Shown here in pieces: positions 23,778 to 30,181 of a stretch of 30,181 bases of DNA. The DNA is from Bacillota bacterium (GTDB lineage Bacteria > Bacillota > Clostridia > Peptostreptococcales > Anaerovoracaceae). Position 1 is the first letter of the stretch. Each line of letters opens with the position of its first letter. The stretch spans positions 1-30,181 of the forward strand of contig JAEEGU010000092.1 in NCBI GenBank assembly GCA_016280485.1. The letters are read 5' to 3'. The notes under the pieces are model-generated. The model was not told the origin of the DNA. It saw nothing but the letters and a program-made list of their open reading frames with translations, and made no database searches. The position numbers were made by a program, and so were the translations under genes.

Positions 23778-25469
23778 TCATTCCTTATTTTTCGGCAACT
23801 CCGGATTTACCCACACCGTGCGGTTGCCCGTAAAGATGACCATGCCCGGCTTTGCCCCGGCAGGCTTTTTCACCAGCCTCACAGGCACATAATCCACCGG
23901 CACATTTTCGCCGCCGCGTGCCTGACTGTGATAAGCGGCAATAGACGCCGCCTCGTATATCGTTTCCTCTCCAAGCTCGTCTGCTGTAAGGCCTTCGGAA
24001 AACAATATTACATGAGATCCGTGAATGTCCTTTGTGTGGAGCCAGATGTCCTTTGCTCCGGCGGTTTTGAAGGTCAGATTGTCGTTTTCCACATTATTCT
24101 TACCGACAAGCACTCGGTATCCGGTGCTCGTGCGGTATTCGAGCGGTTTTTGCCTATGCTTACGCAGAGCAAAGGCATTCTTTTTCCGCGAAAGGTATCC
24201 ACCGCTCACCAGCTCCTCGCGGAGCGCCTCCGTTTCCTCTATGCTTGATGCATTCTGAACAAAGCTCTTTACGGATTCGAGATAGTTTATGTCTATATCT
24301 GCCTCGGTGAGCTGTGTCTGCTTTTCGTGGATTGCGGTCTTTGCTTTTCCGTATTTCTTGAAATAGACCTGCGCATTACGCGATGCCGAAAGGCGCTCAT
24401 CGAGCGGAATTGAAATTTCTTGCCCGTCGTAATAGTTCACAACTGTAACGGATTTTGCCCCGGGCTGCACCAGGTGTAGATTCGCCGTTAAAAGTTCTCC
24501 AAAAAGTCTCAGCTCGTCCGAGTTTTGGGCGCGCAGCAGATCCTCCGAAAGACGCTGCTTTTTAAGATAGAGCTTATCTAATACCGCCTGAAGCGAACGC
24601 TCGAGATCACCTGACTTTTGGCGGATTCGGTTTGTTGTGCTCTTGCTTAGAAAATAGTTTTCAATAGCCTCGCTCGCGCTTGCAAACTCTTTTTTACTGC
24701 CCGCATCAAACTCCGAAAGAGCGAAGATATGAAAATCAAGAGGGCTGCCCGCCTCATCAAGGTAAACGGCAGGAGAAAGATTTTTAAGGCTGCTCATCGA
24801 TTTAAGAAGGGTACAGGCTTTTGCCGGCCCGCCGCTTTCCGTGAGAACTCCCGCGATTTCGCGTGCCACCGCAGGCGCAATCCCGCCCACCTTGGAAAGC
24901 ACCGCTTTTTCGCCGGAAAGCTGCGCAAGGTCGCTTTCCGTCACCTCATCGAACGGAATCTTGTCCTGAGCCGGCGGATACTCGTAGGTCTTTCCCGGGA
25001 GCAGCTGCCTTACACGGTTCACGTCAATTGAGATGTGCTTCATGCAGTCGATGATGCGGCCCGTGCCGGCGTCGGTGAGCGTGATGTTGCTGTGCTTACC
25101 CATAATTTCGACTATCAGCTTTTTATTGACCGAAAAGCCGAGCTCGTTCTGCGTTTCAAATGAAATTTCGATGATTCTCTCACACCCCGCTTGGGCCACA
25201 GACTCGATCCTTGCTCCGTGAAGGTGCTTTCGCATAAGCATGCAAAAAGCAGGCGGCTGTGCGGGATTCTCGTAGCTTTCACCCGAAAGATGAATGCGCG
25301 CATGATTTGTCGCGCAGCTCATATATAGCTTGTGATTGCCGCTTTGCGTATGTATGTTAAATACCAGCTCGTCAGATTCGGGCTGGTAAATCTTTTCTAC
25401 TTTTCCGAGGATGAGCTTTTCCGAAAGCTCAGCGGCCACCGCACGGGTGACCAGTCCGTCAAATGCCAT
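23778..25469 (-). CDS. rqcH: RqcH / NFACT family ribosome quality control protein
   Basis: 563-residue protein that binds 60S/50S-type subunits with stuck peptidyl-tRNA and adds C-terminal alanine tails. The NFACT-N domain runs from MAFDGLVTRAV to about residue 230 and includes VEIMGKHSNITL and QLLPGKTYEYPP. A coiled-coil and helical region follows (about 270-420), then the NFACT-R domain (about 440-545, with TSTGYRVLVGKNNVENDNLT, KDIWLHTKDIHGSHVIL). I chose the ATG at 25469: it has AAGGA 9 nt upstream and matches the family N-terminus, whereas an upstream in-frame TTG at 25496 has no ribosome binding site. Position 97-98 is Glu-Arg, where Bacillus RqcH has Asp-Arg. It is divergent from yicC. 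Confidence 0.94.
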   Translation of the reverse strand: MAFDGLVTRAVAAELSEKLILGKVEKIYQPESDELVFNIHTQSGNHKLYMSCATNHARIHLSGESYENPAQPPAFCMLMRKHLHGARIESVAQAGCERIIEISFETQNELGFSVNKKLIVEIMGKHSNITLTDAGTGRIIDCMKHISIDVNRVRQLLPGKTYEYPPAQDKIPFDEVTESDLAQLSGEKAVLSKVGGIAPAVAREIAGVLTESGGPAKACTLLKSMSSLKNLSPAVYLDEAGSPLDFHIFALSEFDAGSKKEFASASEAIENYFLSKSTTNRIRQKSGDLERSLQAVLDKLYLKKQRLSEDLLRAQNSDELRLFGELLTANLHLVQPGAKSVTVVNYYDGQEISIPLDERLSASRNAQVYFKKYGKAKTAIHEKQTQLTEADIDINYLESVKSFVQNASSIEETEALREELVSGGYLSRKKNAFALRKHRQKPLEYRTSTGYRVLVGKNNVENDNLTFKTAGAKDIWLHTKDIHGSHVILFSEGLTADELGEETIYEAASIAAYHSQARGGENVPVDYVPVRLVKKPAGAKPGMVIFTGNRTVWVNPELPKNKE

Positions 25470-25481
25470 GTTGCCACTTCC

Positions 25482-25510
25482 TTGTATTATTTCCAAAATG
25501 GTAGTACAAT
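25482..25510 (+). promoter_or_regulatory. SigA-type promoter of yicC
   Basis: On the plus strand, TTGTAT (25482-25487), a 17-nt spacer and TACAAT (25505-25510). It overlaps the 5' leader of rqcH; I found no equally convincing promoter for rqcH in the 87-nt divergent gap. Confidence 0.6.
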
Positions 25511-25556
25511 AACTATGTTATCATAAATTTTTAGTTAAGAAAAGGAGCAGAATGTT

Positions 25557-26441
25557 ATGATAAAGAGTATGACAGGATTCGGCCGTGCCGAATACAGTGA
25601 CGGCAAGCGCAACATCACCGTGGAAATCCGCACGGTAAACCACCGTTACAGCGACATCGCAATCAAAATGCCGCGCCGCTATTCATTCGCTGAGGACAAA
25701 ATCAAGAACAAGATTAAAGAGACGATAGTCCGCGGAAAGGCAGATGTTTCGATTATGGTTGAAAACCTGACGGAAAACGACCTTAACGTAACGCTGAACA
25801 CAATGGTTGCAAAGCAGTATTACGAAAACCTCAAGGAGCTTGCAACGACCTTCGAGCTGCCCGGGGAAATTGACCTGCAGTTTATGGCAAACCTCCCGGA
25901 TGTAATGAAAGCGGTGCCTGATGTGGAGGACGAGGAAGAAATCACCCGCAGCCTGCTTGCTCCTGTAGAGGAGGCCTGCAAAAAGCTCGATGAAATGCGT
26001 ATCATCGAAGGTGCAAAACTAGCAGAGGATCTCATTCACAGAGGCAAGCTCATTCGCGATCTTGCCGCAAAAATTGAAAAACGCGCGCCGCTTGTTTCCG
26101 AGCAGTACGCAAAAAAGCTTAAAGAACGCATCACAGAACTCATCGGAGCTTCCGTGACCATACCGGAAGACCGCATTTTGCTCGAGGCCGCAATCTTTGC
26201 CGACAAGTGCAACATCACCGAAGAGCTGGTGCGCCTCGACAGCCACACCATACAGCTTGAGAGCATCATCACAAAGTCAAACCAGCCTGACGGTAAAAAG
26301 CTCGACTTCCTGGTTCAGGAGATGAACCGCGAAGCGAACACCATCGGCTCAAAGGCAAACGATATCGAAATCACAAACCTCATGCTCGACATAAAGGCAG
26401 AGGTTGAAAAGATTCGCGAGCAGGTACAGAACATCCAGTAA
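25557..26441 (+). CDS. yicC: YicC/YloC family endoribonuclease
   Basis: 294-residue protein of the YicC family, whose members have been reported as endoribonucleases. The N-terminal domain starts with the signature MIKSMTGFGRAE and has VEIRTVNHRYSDIAIKMPR. The C-terminal DUF1732 region contains GKKLDFLVQEMNREANTIGS and SKANDIEITNLMLDIKAEVE. AGGAG lies 9 nt before the ATG. It is the only plus-strand gene. In Bacillus the order is yloC-remA-gmk-rpoZ in one direction; here yicC faces gmk-rpoZ, and no remA is present. Confidence 0.95.
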   Translation: MIKSMTGFGRAEYSDGKRNITVEIRTVNHRYSDIAIKMPRRYSFAEDKIKNKIKETIVRGKADVSIMVENLTENDLNVTLNTMVAKQYYENLKELATTFELPGEIDLQFMANLPDVMKAVPDVEDEEEITRSLLAPVEEACKKLDEMRIIEGAKLAEDLIHRGKLIRDLAAKIEKRAPLVSEQYAKKLKERITELIGASVTIPEDRILLEAAIFADKCNITEELVRLDSHTIQLESIITKSNQPDGKKLDFLVQEMNREANTIGSKANDIEITNLMLDIKAEVEKIREQVQNIQ

Positions 26442-26457
26442 CAGAATAAAAAGGCAT

Positions 26458-26496
26458 CAAAAACTCCCCCCGGCTTTCCGAGGGGAGTTTCATTTC
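26458..26496. terminator. Bidirectional terminator between yicC and rpoZ
   Basis: AAACTCCCC and GGGGAGTTT (26461-26469, 26482-26490) form a 9-bp stem. T-rich tails follow on both strands (TTTCATTT on plus, TTTTTGATG on minus), as expected between convergent genes. Confidence 0.85.
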
Positions 26497-26513
26497 GTGT
26501 TCAATTCAAAGAA

Positions 26514-26708
26514 TTACTCTTCTCTCTTGTATGTGATGAGGTCCTCTGCGATTTCGTTTGCAGCGATGGAAACCGGGCGCTCGATTTCAACCTCTGTGAG
26601 CTTTGGTTTGCCGTCGATGATGTCGCGAGCACGCTTTGCCGCAAGAATTACGAGAGTGTATCTGCTGTCAGCCTTTTTTCTGATTTCGTTGATTGATGGA
26701 TATAACAT
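26514..26708 (-). CDS. rpoZ: DNA-directed RNA polymerase omega subunit
   Basis: 64-residue small polymerase subunit that helps assemble and stabilise beta'. The pattern MLYPSINEIRKKADSRYTLV, then ILAAKRARDI, then a short basic stretch and RPVSIAANEIAEDL is typical of Firmicutes omega. AGGAGG lies 8 nt upstream, inside the end of gmk, and the gmk stop TAG touches the rpoZ ATG (TAGATG), so the two are translationally coupled. Confidence 0.96.
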   Translation of the reverse strand: MLYPSINEIRKKADSRYTLVILAAKRARDIIDGKPKLTEVEIERPVSIAANEIAEDLITYKREE

Positions 26709-27317
26709 CTACATTTCCTCCTTGTATGTATCAATAAGCTTGTAAATATCGTCCGTTACTCTGGAATGCTCAGCAACGAGTATCGCCTTTGCGCGTGCGA
26801 TTGCCTCCTCGAGCTCTCCGTTTACGATACAGTAATCATATTTGTCGATATAAGAGATTTCCTCCATAGCCTTTCCCAAGCGCTTCCTAAGCGATTCCGG
26901 CGTTTCCGTGCCACGGCCCGTGATGCGCTTTCTCAGCTCTGCCATGCTCGGCGGCAGGATGAATATGAATATGCCCTTTGGATACGACTTTTTCACATTA
27001 ATCGCGCCCTGGATATCTATATCAAGGAGCACATCATGACCGGTGTTCAACTTTTCGAGTATCGGTGCCTTTGGTGTACCGTAGCGGTTTCCGAAATTGC
27101 CCGCATATTCGAGGAAGCCGTCCTCTGCAATCATTTTGTCGAACTCTTCATCACTTACGAAAAAGTAGTCCTTGCCGTCTACCTCGCCCGGCCTGGGTGC
27201 ACGCGTCGTCATGGATACGGAGAAGGTAATGTCCATATCATTAAGCAAGCGCTGTGCGATCGTGCCCTTTCCTACACCCGAAGGCCCTGAAATTATGAAA
27301 AGCTGTCCTCTTGGCAT
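26709..27317 (-). CDS. gmk: Guanylate kinase
   Basis: 202-residue GMP kinase. The P-loop is ISGPSGVGKGT (residues 9-19). TTRAPRPGEVDGKDYFFVS and FLEYAGNFGNRYGTPK form the GMP-binding region, and LLDIDIQGAINVKK and IFILPPS are conserved core strands. I chose the ATG at 27317 (MPRGQLF) because AGGAG lies 7 nt upstream; an in-frame TTG at 27338 would add seven residues that overlap that ribosome binding site. It is the first gene of the gmk-rpoZ unit, with its own promoter. Confidence 0.96.
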   Translation of the reverse strand: MPRGQLFIISGPSGVGKGTIAQRLLNDMDITFSVSMTTRAPRPGEVDGKDYFFVSDEEFDKMIAEDGFLEYAGNFGNRYGTPKAPILEKLNTGHDVLLDIDIQGAINVKKSYPKGIFIFILPPSMAELRKRITGRGTETPESLRKRLGKAMEEISYIDKYDYCIVNGELEEAIARAKAILVAEHSRVTDDIYKLIDTYKEEM

Positions 27318-27344
27318 AAATCTTCTCCTCTTATACAATACTTC

Positions 27345-27373
27345 ATTTTAGCACAAAAAAAACAGCTTTTCAA
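27345..27373 (-). promoter_or_regulatory. SigA-type promoter of gmk-rpoZ
   Basis: On the minus strand, TTGAAA (27368-27373), a 17-nt spacer and TAAAAT (27345-27350) with an extended -10 TG (TGCTAAAAT). The -35 is part of the terminator hairpin of the preceding gene. Confidence 0.72.
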
Positions 27374-27387
27374 GAAGAAAAGCTGTT
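27353..27387 (-). terminator. Intrinsic terminator after the LytTR gene
   Basis: On the minus strand, AACAGCTTTTC and GAAAAGCTGTT form a perfect 11-bp stem (27361-27387) with a 5-nt loop, followed by a run of T (27353-27362). It lies 31 nt after the LytTR stop. Confidence 0.92.
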
Positions 27388-27418
27388 AATGCTGCTTTTG
27401 TGACCTACATATACCATC

Positions 27419-27757
27419 CTATAATTTTTTACTCATTTCACCGTAAAGGTTTCTAAACTGAGCTATCTGCTTTTTGCTGAGCAGATAGCAGGTCCCGTTG
27501 CAAAATCGGACTTTCCCGTCCACCGCAACCGATTTAATCATGTAATGGTTTATGGCAACCCTGCCTGCGACAATGAAACTACTGTCTAAAAAAGGTAAAG
27601 CGTACGAAATCTTTTCATACATCTCAAAGCATTTGTTATTATCAATTGTATGAAAGTACAATTTTCTTCCAAGCTGTTCTATAAAGGTGATTTCGTTCAG
27701 TGCTAATTTTTCGTCCTCTCTTCTCGTCTTCACCAAACAATACTCGATTTTTGCCAT
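27419..27757 (-). CDS. Stand-alone LytTR-family DNA-binding protein
   Basis: 112-residue protein consisting almost wholly of a LytTR DNA-binding domain: LALNEITFIEQLGRKLYFHT, then a helix ending near ALPFLDSSF, then IVAGRVAINHYMIKSV, and DGKVRFCNGTCYLLSKKQ. No receiver or membrane domain is present, so signal input is not visible. AGGAG lies 10 nt before the ATG. It has its own promoter with direct repeats and a strong terminator, so it forms a single-gene unit or shares transcription with the zinc-ribbon gene. Such small LytTR proteins are frequent in Clostridia; targets are unknown. Autoregulation is suggested by the repeats at its promoter. Confidence 0.85.
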   Translation of the reverse strand: MAKIEYCLVKTRREDEKLALNEITFIEQLGRKLYFHTIDNNKCFEMYEKISYALPFLDSSFIVAGRVAINHYMIKSVAVDGKVRFCNGTCYLLSKKQIAQFRNLYGEMSKKL

Positions 27758-27805
27758 GCTTAAATGTCTCCTTTTTCAAAGCGTCACCGGAGCAGCATCA
27801 AATAC

Positions 27806-27834
27806 ATTATAGCATATGTTTTAAGTTGTTTTAA
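27806..27834 (-). promoter_or_regulatory. SigA-type promoter of the LytTR gene
   Basis: On the minus strand, TTAAAA (27829-27834), a 17-nt spacer and a perfect TATAAT (27806-27811). Confidence 0.7.
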
Positions 27835-27835
27835 G
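27817..27835. repeat. 9-bp direct repeat overlapping the LytTR promoter
   Basis: TGTTTTAAG occurs at 27817-27825 and 27827-27835, with a 10-bp period (one helical turn), across the -35 box and spacer. LytTR proteins bind short direct repeats; the element loosely resembles the GTTNAG core of AgrA-type sites but the match is not exact. Confidence 0.5.
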
Positions 27836-27901
27836 GCGGCATTAGCCTATTGCCCGCTTGCCTACAATTCCTACTTACTTTATCTCATTGGGCTAAAGCC
27901 C
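27836..27901. repeat. Two short inverted repeats downstream of the zinc-ribbon gene
   Basis: GGGCT-AA-AGCCC (27890-27901) overlaps the end of the zinc-ribbon gene. GCGGCA and TGCCCGC (27836-27857) can form a second, bulged stem just upstream of the LytTR promoter. There is no T run, so neither is a clear terminator. The whole 27836-27901 stretch has the look of a small intergenic repeat element, unverified. Confidence 0.4.
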
Positions 27902-28030
27902 GCGTGTGTCGGTTTGTGTTTTCAATAACGGATAAGCTTTAATAACTTCCAAGCAGTCCTTACAAATAAAGCTGCTGCCAAATCTAAAAAGGTCGTTCCT
28001 ACTTCTACAAATCTTGCAATTTACCATCAT
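27893..28030 (-). CDS. 45-residue zinc-ribbon microprotein, function unknown
   Basis: I do not recognise a named family. The ATG at 28030 has AGAGG 6 nt upstream. The 45-residue product carries CKIC (5-8) and CKDC (23-26), a four-cysteine treble-clef or zinc-ribbon pattern around LFRFGSSFI, then a short polar tail. The frame is open further upstream to 28153, but that extension starts in the loop of the rluD terminator and has no ribosome binding site, so I reject it. The CxxC...FICxxC pattern is reminiscent of the sporulation inhibitor Gin, but similarity is limited to that motif. It lies between rluD and the LytTR gene in the same direction. Confidence 0.5.
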   Translation of the reverse strand: MMVNCKICRSRNDLFRFGSSFICKDCLEVIKAYPLLKTQTDTRGL

Positions 28031-28129
28031 TCCAGTCCTCTCAAATTCGGGCCAGGTAATGCCGCCTTTGTGCATAATAAGAATATGCCCACTCCCCCCT
28101 ATATAGCAAGCGGTTTTTCCACATAATGT

Positions 28130-28169
28130 AAAAAGTAGCCGTTTAAATGTCATAATCGGCTACTTTTTT
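28130..28169 (-). terminator. Intrinsic terminator after rluD
   Basis: On the minus strand, AAAAGTAGCCG and CGGCTACTTTT (28131-28141, 28157-28167) form a perfect 11-bp stem with a 15-nt loop, followed by TTTTTACATT counting the stem end. A T run on the plus strand makes it likely bidirectional. The 100 nt between it and the zinc-ribbon ATG hold no convincing promoter. Confidence 0.85.
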
Positions 28170-28189
28170 GTATTTTTTGATAATTTAAG

Positions 28190-29140
28190 TCAATTCTTTC
28201 CGCGTATCTTTTCAAGCATGCTTAGAAACTCCCTAGGAAGCGGCGAATCAAATTCCATATACTCGCCGGTACGTGGATGTTCAAAGCCGAGCACCTTTGC
28301 GTGCAACATCTGTCCCTCCGCTCCGAAGCTGTTCTTTTGCGGCCCGTAGAGGAAATCGCCGAGCAGCGGGTGCTTGATATAAGCCATGTGCACGCGAATC
28401 TGGTGTGTGCGGCCTGTCTCAAGCTGCGCTTCGATATATGTGAAGCGGCCCAGCCTCTCGAGCACGCGGTAGTGCGTCACTGCCCGGCGACCGCCGGGGC
28501 AAACCGCGTTTCTCAAGCGGTTTGCGGGATCGCGCCCGATGGGCGCGTCCACAGTGCCGCTGTCTTCTTTGAAGTTGTTATATACGATGGCATGGTACTT
28601 TCTGGTGATGCTGTGGACCTCGAGCTGCGCGGCAAGTGAAGCGTGAGAAGCATCATTCTTTGCCACCACCAAAAGTCCCGAGGTATCCTTGTCGATTCTG
28701 TGCACAATACCCGGCCTGATTACACCGTTTATGCCGGAAAGCCTGCCCTCGCAGTGGTAAAGAATCGCATTCACCAGCGTTCCGTCCGGATTGCCCGGGG
28801 CGGGGTGCACCACCATGCCGCGGGGCTTGTTTACAACCAGAAGATCATCATCCTCGTAGACAATATCAAGCGGAATATCCTGCGGAATAACCTCTAAGAT
28901 TTCCGGCTCCGGGATAACAATACTGATTTTCTGGCCCGCCTTTACCTTTTCTTTTTTGGCGCTTTTGCCGGTTACAACAATGCCGTCCACCGAAACGTTT
29001 CCTGACTCGATCAGCTTTTGCACAAAGCTCCTGGAAACATCTTCAATGCAAAAAGCGAGAACTGCGTCGATGCGCGTTCCCTGCTTTTCTTCGTCAATTT
29101 CTATTGTGTAAGTGTTTGTCTTAACTTTTGAATCTGCCAT
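28190..29140 (-). CDS. rluD: RluA/RluD-family 23S rRNA pseudouridine synthase
   Basis: 316-residue enzyme that isomerises uridines in RNA. An S4 RNA-binding domain occupies about residues 21-75 (GTRIDAVLAF...SFVQKLIESGNVSVDG, read in part). The catalytic core has VNKPRGMVVHPAPGN, GIVHRIDKDTSGLLVVA with catalytic D150, the KYHAIVY segment and QLETGRTHQIRVH. The RluD-like target (helix 69 of 23S rRNA) is inferred from the S4-containing architecture and from the lspA-rluD order usual in Firmicutes. The ribosome binding site is weak (an AGGA about 16 nt before the ATG), with lspA ending 20 nt upstream. A strong terminator follows. Confidence 0.93.
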   Translation of the reverse strand: MADSKVKTNTYTIEIDEEKQGTRIDAVLAFCIEDVSRSFVQKLIESGNVSVDGIVVTGKSAKKEKVKAGQKISIVIPEPEILEVIPQDIPLDIVYEDDDLLVVNKPRGMVVHPAPGNPDGTLVNAILYHCEGRLSGINGVIRPGIVHRIDKDTSGLLVVAKNDASHASLAAQLEVHSITRKYHAIVYNNFKEDSGTVDAPIGRDPANRLRNAVCPGGRRAVTHYRVLERLGRFTYIEAQLETGRTHQIRVHMAYIKHPLLGDFLYGPQKNSFGAEGQMLHAKVLGFEHPRTGEYMEFDSPLPREFLSMLEKIRGKN

Positions 29141-29160
29141 TCAATTTACCAAATCCTGAT

Positions 29161-29649
29161 TTACTGCTTTTGCTTTGCGCTGCGCGGCTCCAAAATCAAA
29201 AGATAGAGGACAAGCAACGCGCATCCGACGCAGATTGCGATATCCGCCACGTTGAATACCGGCCAAACCCTGAAGTCAAACATATCCACCACATAGCCCC
29301 TAAGCACGCGGTCGAACAGATTGCCCGCTCCGCCCGCAAAGATAAGCATAAGGCTATATACAAGGCAGCTGCCGTGCTGTCCGCGCCTTACGACAATTAT
29401 CGTATAGACCAAAAGCGCCAAAAGGAGCAGCCCAGTGAAAAGACTGATAAGCTCCGTGTGCCCCTTCATAAAGGAAAAGGCTGCGCCTGTGTTTTGGACA
29501 TAGGACAGGTGAAATACATTTTGGATTATGGGAATCGATTTCCCGGGCGGCATGCTGAGTACCACCCTGCCCTTTACCACCTGGTCTAGGGCAAAAATCA
29601 CAAGTGCGAGCACAAATGCGTAAATACCGCTTTTATTTGTCTTCTTCAC
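29161..29649 (-). CDS. lspA: Lipoprotein signal peptidase (signal peptidase II)
   Basis: 162-residue membrane aspartyl protease that removes signal peptides from prolipoproteins. There are four hydrophobic segments. NTGAAFSF (53-60), GGAGNLFDRV (106-115), and the catalytic aspartates D122 (YVVDMFDF) and D136 (FNVADIAI) are present. The start is a GTG at 29649 with GGAG 6 nt upstream; it lies inside the end of divIVA, overlapping it by 17 nt in another frame, which implies coupled translation. Confidence 0.95.
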   Translation of the reverse strand: MKKTNKSGIYAFVLALVIFALDQVVKGRVVLSMPPGKSIPIIQNVFHLSYVQNTGAAFSFMKGHTELISLFTGLLLLALLVYTIIVVRRGQHGSCLVYSLMLIFAGGAGNLFDRVLRGYVVDMFDFRVWPVFNVADIAICVGCALLVLYLLILEPRSAKQKQ

Positions 29650-30181
29650 TGTCTTCTCCGGTCCTGATAGGCTTGAAATTTACCATGGTTTTTGCCATAT
29701 CCACATCCTCGGCAGGCTTTTCGTTACCTACGGGTTCCATGATACGGGTCTTGAAATCATCTGTCGGTGTGGTTGTGAATACGGGTTCCTTTTTCTCTTT
29801 AGTTTCCGGGCTTGCTATATCCTTGAGATCGTCCATTCCGTACTGAGTGTAAATCTCCGAGGACATTGTTTCGAATCTTTCAAGCTCGGATTCAAGCAGG
29901 CTCTTGTAGCGAGTTCTGAACTCGGCAAAACGTCTCTTTAATGTAGCGTTTTCCTCTGTGAGTCTCTCCACGCTTTCGCGAGCCTCCCTTTGGATGAGCT
30001 CTGCATCGAGCTCGGCATTCTTGAGAAGAATCTCCGCACGCTTTTCTGCACTTGCGGAAATATCGCCCATGAGGCGCTTTGCAGCCTCGAGAGTTTCGAG
30101 CACCGTGTCCTCACTGCCTCTGTATTTTGTAAGGTCCGTTTCAAGTGCCGCTACCTGTTCCTTTAATGCAGCATTCTCCGC
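29633..30181 (-). CDS. divIVA: DivIVA-family protein (5' end outside window)
   Basis: The frame is open from the right window edge to the stop at 29633; 182 residues are visible and the N-terminal membrane-binding part is missing. The visible part starts with AENAALKEQVAALETDL, a long coiled coil with heptads up to about ELERFETMSSEIYTQY, then an acidic, Thr/Pro-rich disordered tail ending in EDSEEDK. DivIVA proteins mark curved membranes at poles and septa. A GTG at 30103 is an internal codon, not the start, because the coiled-coil reading frame continues upstream. The divIVA-lspA-rluD order matches the conserved Firmicutes neighbourhood. Confidence 0.9.
   Translation of the reverse strand, partial: AENAALKEQVAALETDLTKYRGSEDTVLETLEAAKRLMGDISASAEKRAEILLKNAELDAELIQREARESVERLTEENATLKRRFAEFRTRYKSLLESELERFETMSSEIYTQYGMDDLKDIASPETKEKKEPVFTTTPTDDFKTRIMEPVGNEKPAEDVDMAKTMVNFKPIRTGEDSEEDK

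Noticed and set aside
25470..25496. TTG start nine codons upstream for rqcH
   Set aside because: No ribosome binding site, and the family begins at MxFDG, which matches the ATG at 25469.
27318..27338. TTG start seven codons upstream for gmk
   Set aside because: It would include the AGGAG ribosome binding site of the ATG at 27317 as coding sequence, and the family starts just before the P-loop.
27893..28030. Sporulation anti-sigma factor Gin
   Set aside because: Only the CxxC...FICxxC pattern is shared; length and flanking residues differ, and no sporulation gene is nearby.
28031..28153. 41-codon N-terminal extension of the zinc-ribbon gene
   Set aside because: It begins in the loop of the rluD terminator and lacks a ribosome binding site; the ATG at 28030 has AGAGG at proper spacing.
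1..30181. CRISPR arrays, tRNA genes, transposases, prophage or toxin-antitoxin genes
   Set aside because: No regularly spaced repeats, cloverleaf sequences, transposase or integrase motifs, or small paired toxin-antitoxin frames were seen on either strand.

Overview
The window looks like chromosomal core DNA from a Gram-positive anaerobe of the class Clostridia. This is an inference from gene content: a PolC-type replicative polymerase, DivIVA, an S-layer (SLH) protein, the MEP isoprenoid pathway, a Firmicutes-style omega subunit and AGGAGG-type ribosome binding sites. A family within Peptostreptococcales (Anaerovoracaceae-like) is plausible but was not tested. Base composition is close to half GC by eye. 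Nearly everything is on the minus strand; yicC is the only plus-strand gene I accept. No tRNA, rRNA, CRISPR array, insertion sequence or integrase is visible.

Layout from the right edge, in the direction of transcription. (1) 30181-28190: divIVA (cut by the window edge), lspA, rluD, the classic division / lipoprotein-processing / rRNA-modification string. (2) 28030-27419: a small accessory patch with a 45-residue zinc-ribbon microprotein and a stand-alone LytTR regulator. (3) 27317-26514: gmk-rpoZ, convergent with yicC (plus strand, 25557-26441). yicC diverges from rqcH (minus), which is followed by a flavin-reductase-like gene. (4) 23132-21121: promoter, folded leader, rpsB-tsf and a terminator. 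(5) 21037-15912: three genes that separate tsf from pyrH: a PLP aminotransferase with its own promoter and palindromic operator, an HtrA protease, and an MFS transporter fused to a GNAT-like domain. (6) 15915-5441: pyrH-frr, a palindrome-rich gap, then uppS-cdsA-dxr-rseP-ispG-polC. Most junctions there overlap or nearly touch, including two ATGA overlaps. This block joins UMP supply, ribosome recycling, isoprenoid and undecaprenyl synthesis, phospholipid synthesis, intramembrane proteolysis and replication. (7) 5449-1: a promoter with a palindrome, an NHL-repeat/SLH surface protein and a very large secreted FecR-domain protein that runs off the left edge.

Functionally the window is mostly cell-envelope and information-processing housekeeping. 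DXR and IspG make isoprenoid precursors that UppS turns into the lipid carrier. CdsA makes CDP-diacylglycerol. LspA and RseP act on membrane proteins, HtrA on envelope protein quality, and RqcH on stalled ribosomes.

The most unusual points are: a PolC in which the 3'-5' exonuclease insertion appears to be absent; an MFS-GNAT fusion whose 3' end carries a 22-bp-period tandem duplication that appears to have changed the reading frame and removed an ATGA overlap with pyrH; an EF-Ts with about 75 extra residues; a palindromic mosaic between frr and uppS; two loci where a terminator hairpin also supplies the -35 box of the next promoter; and the zinc-ribbon/LytTR patch with direct repeats at the LytTR promoter.
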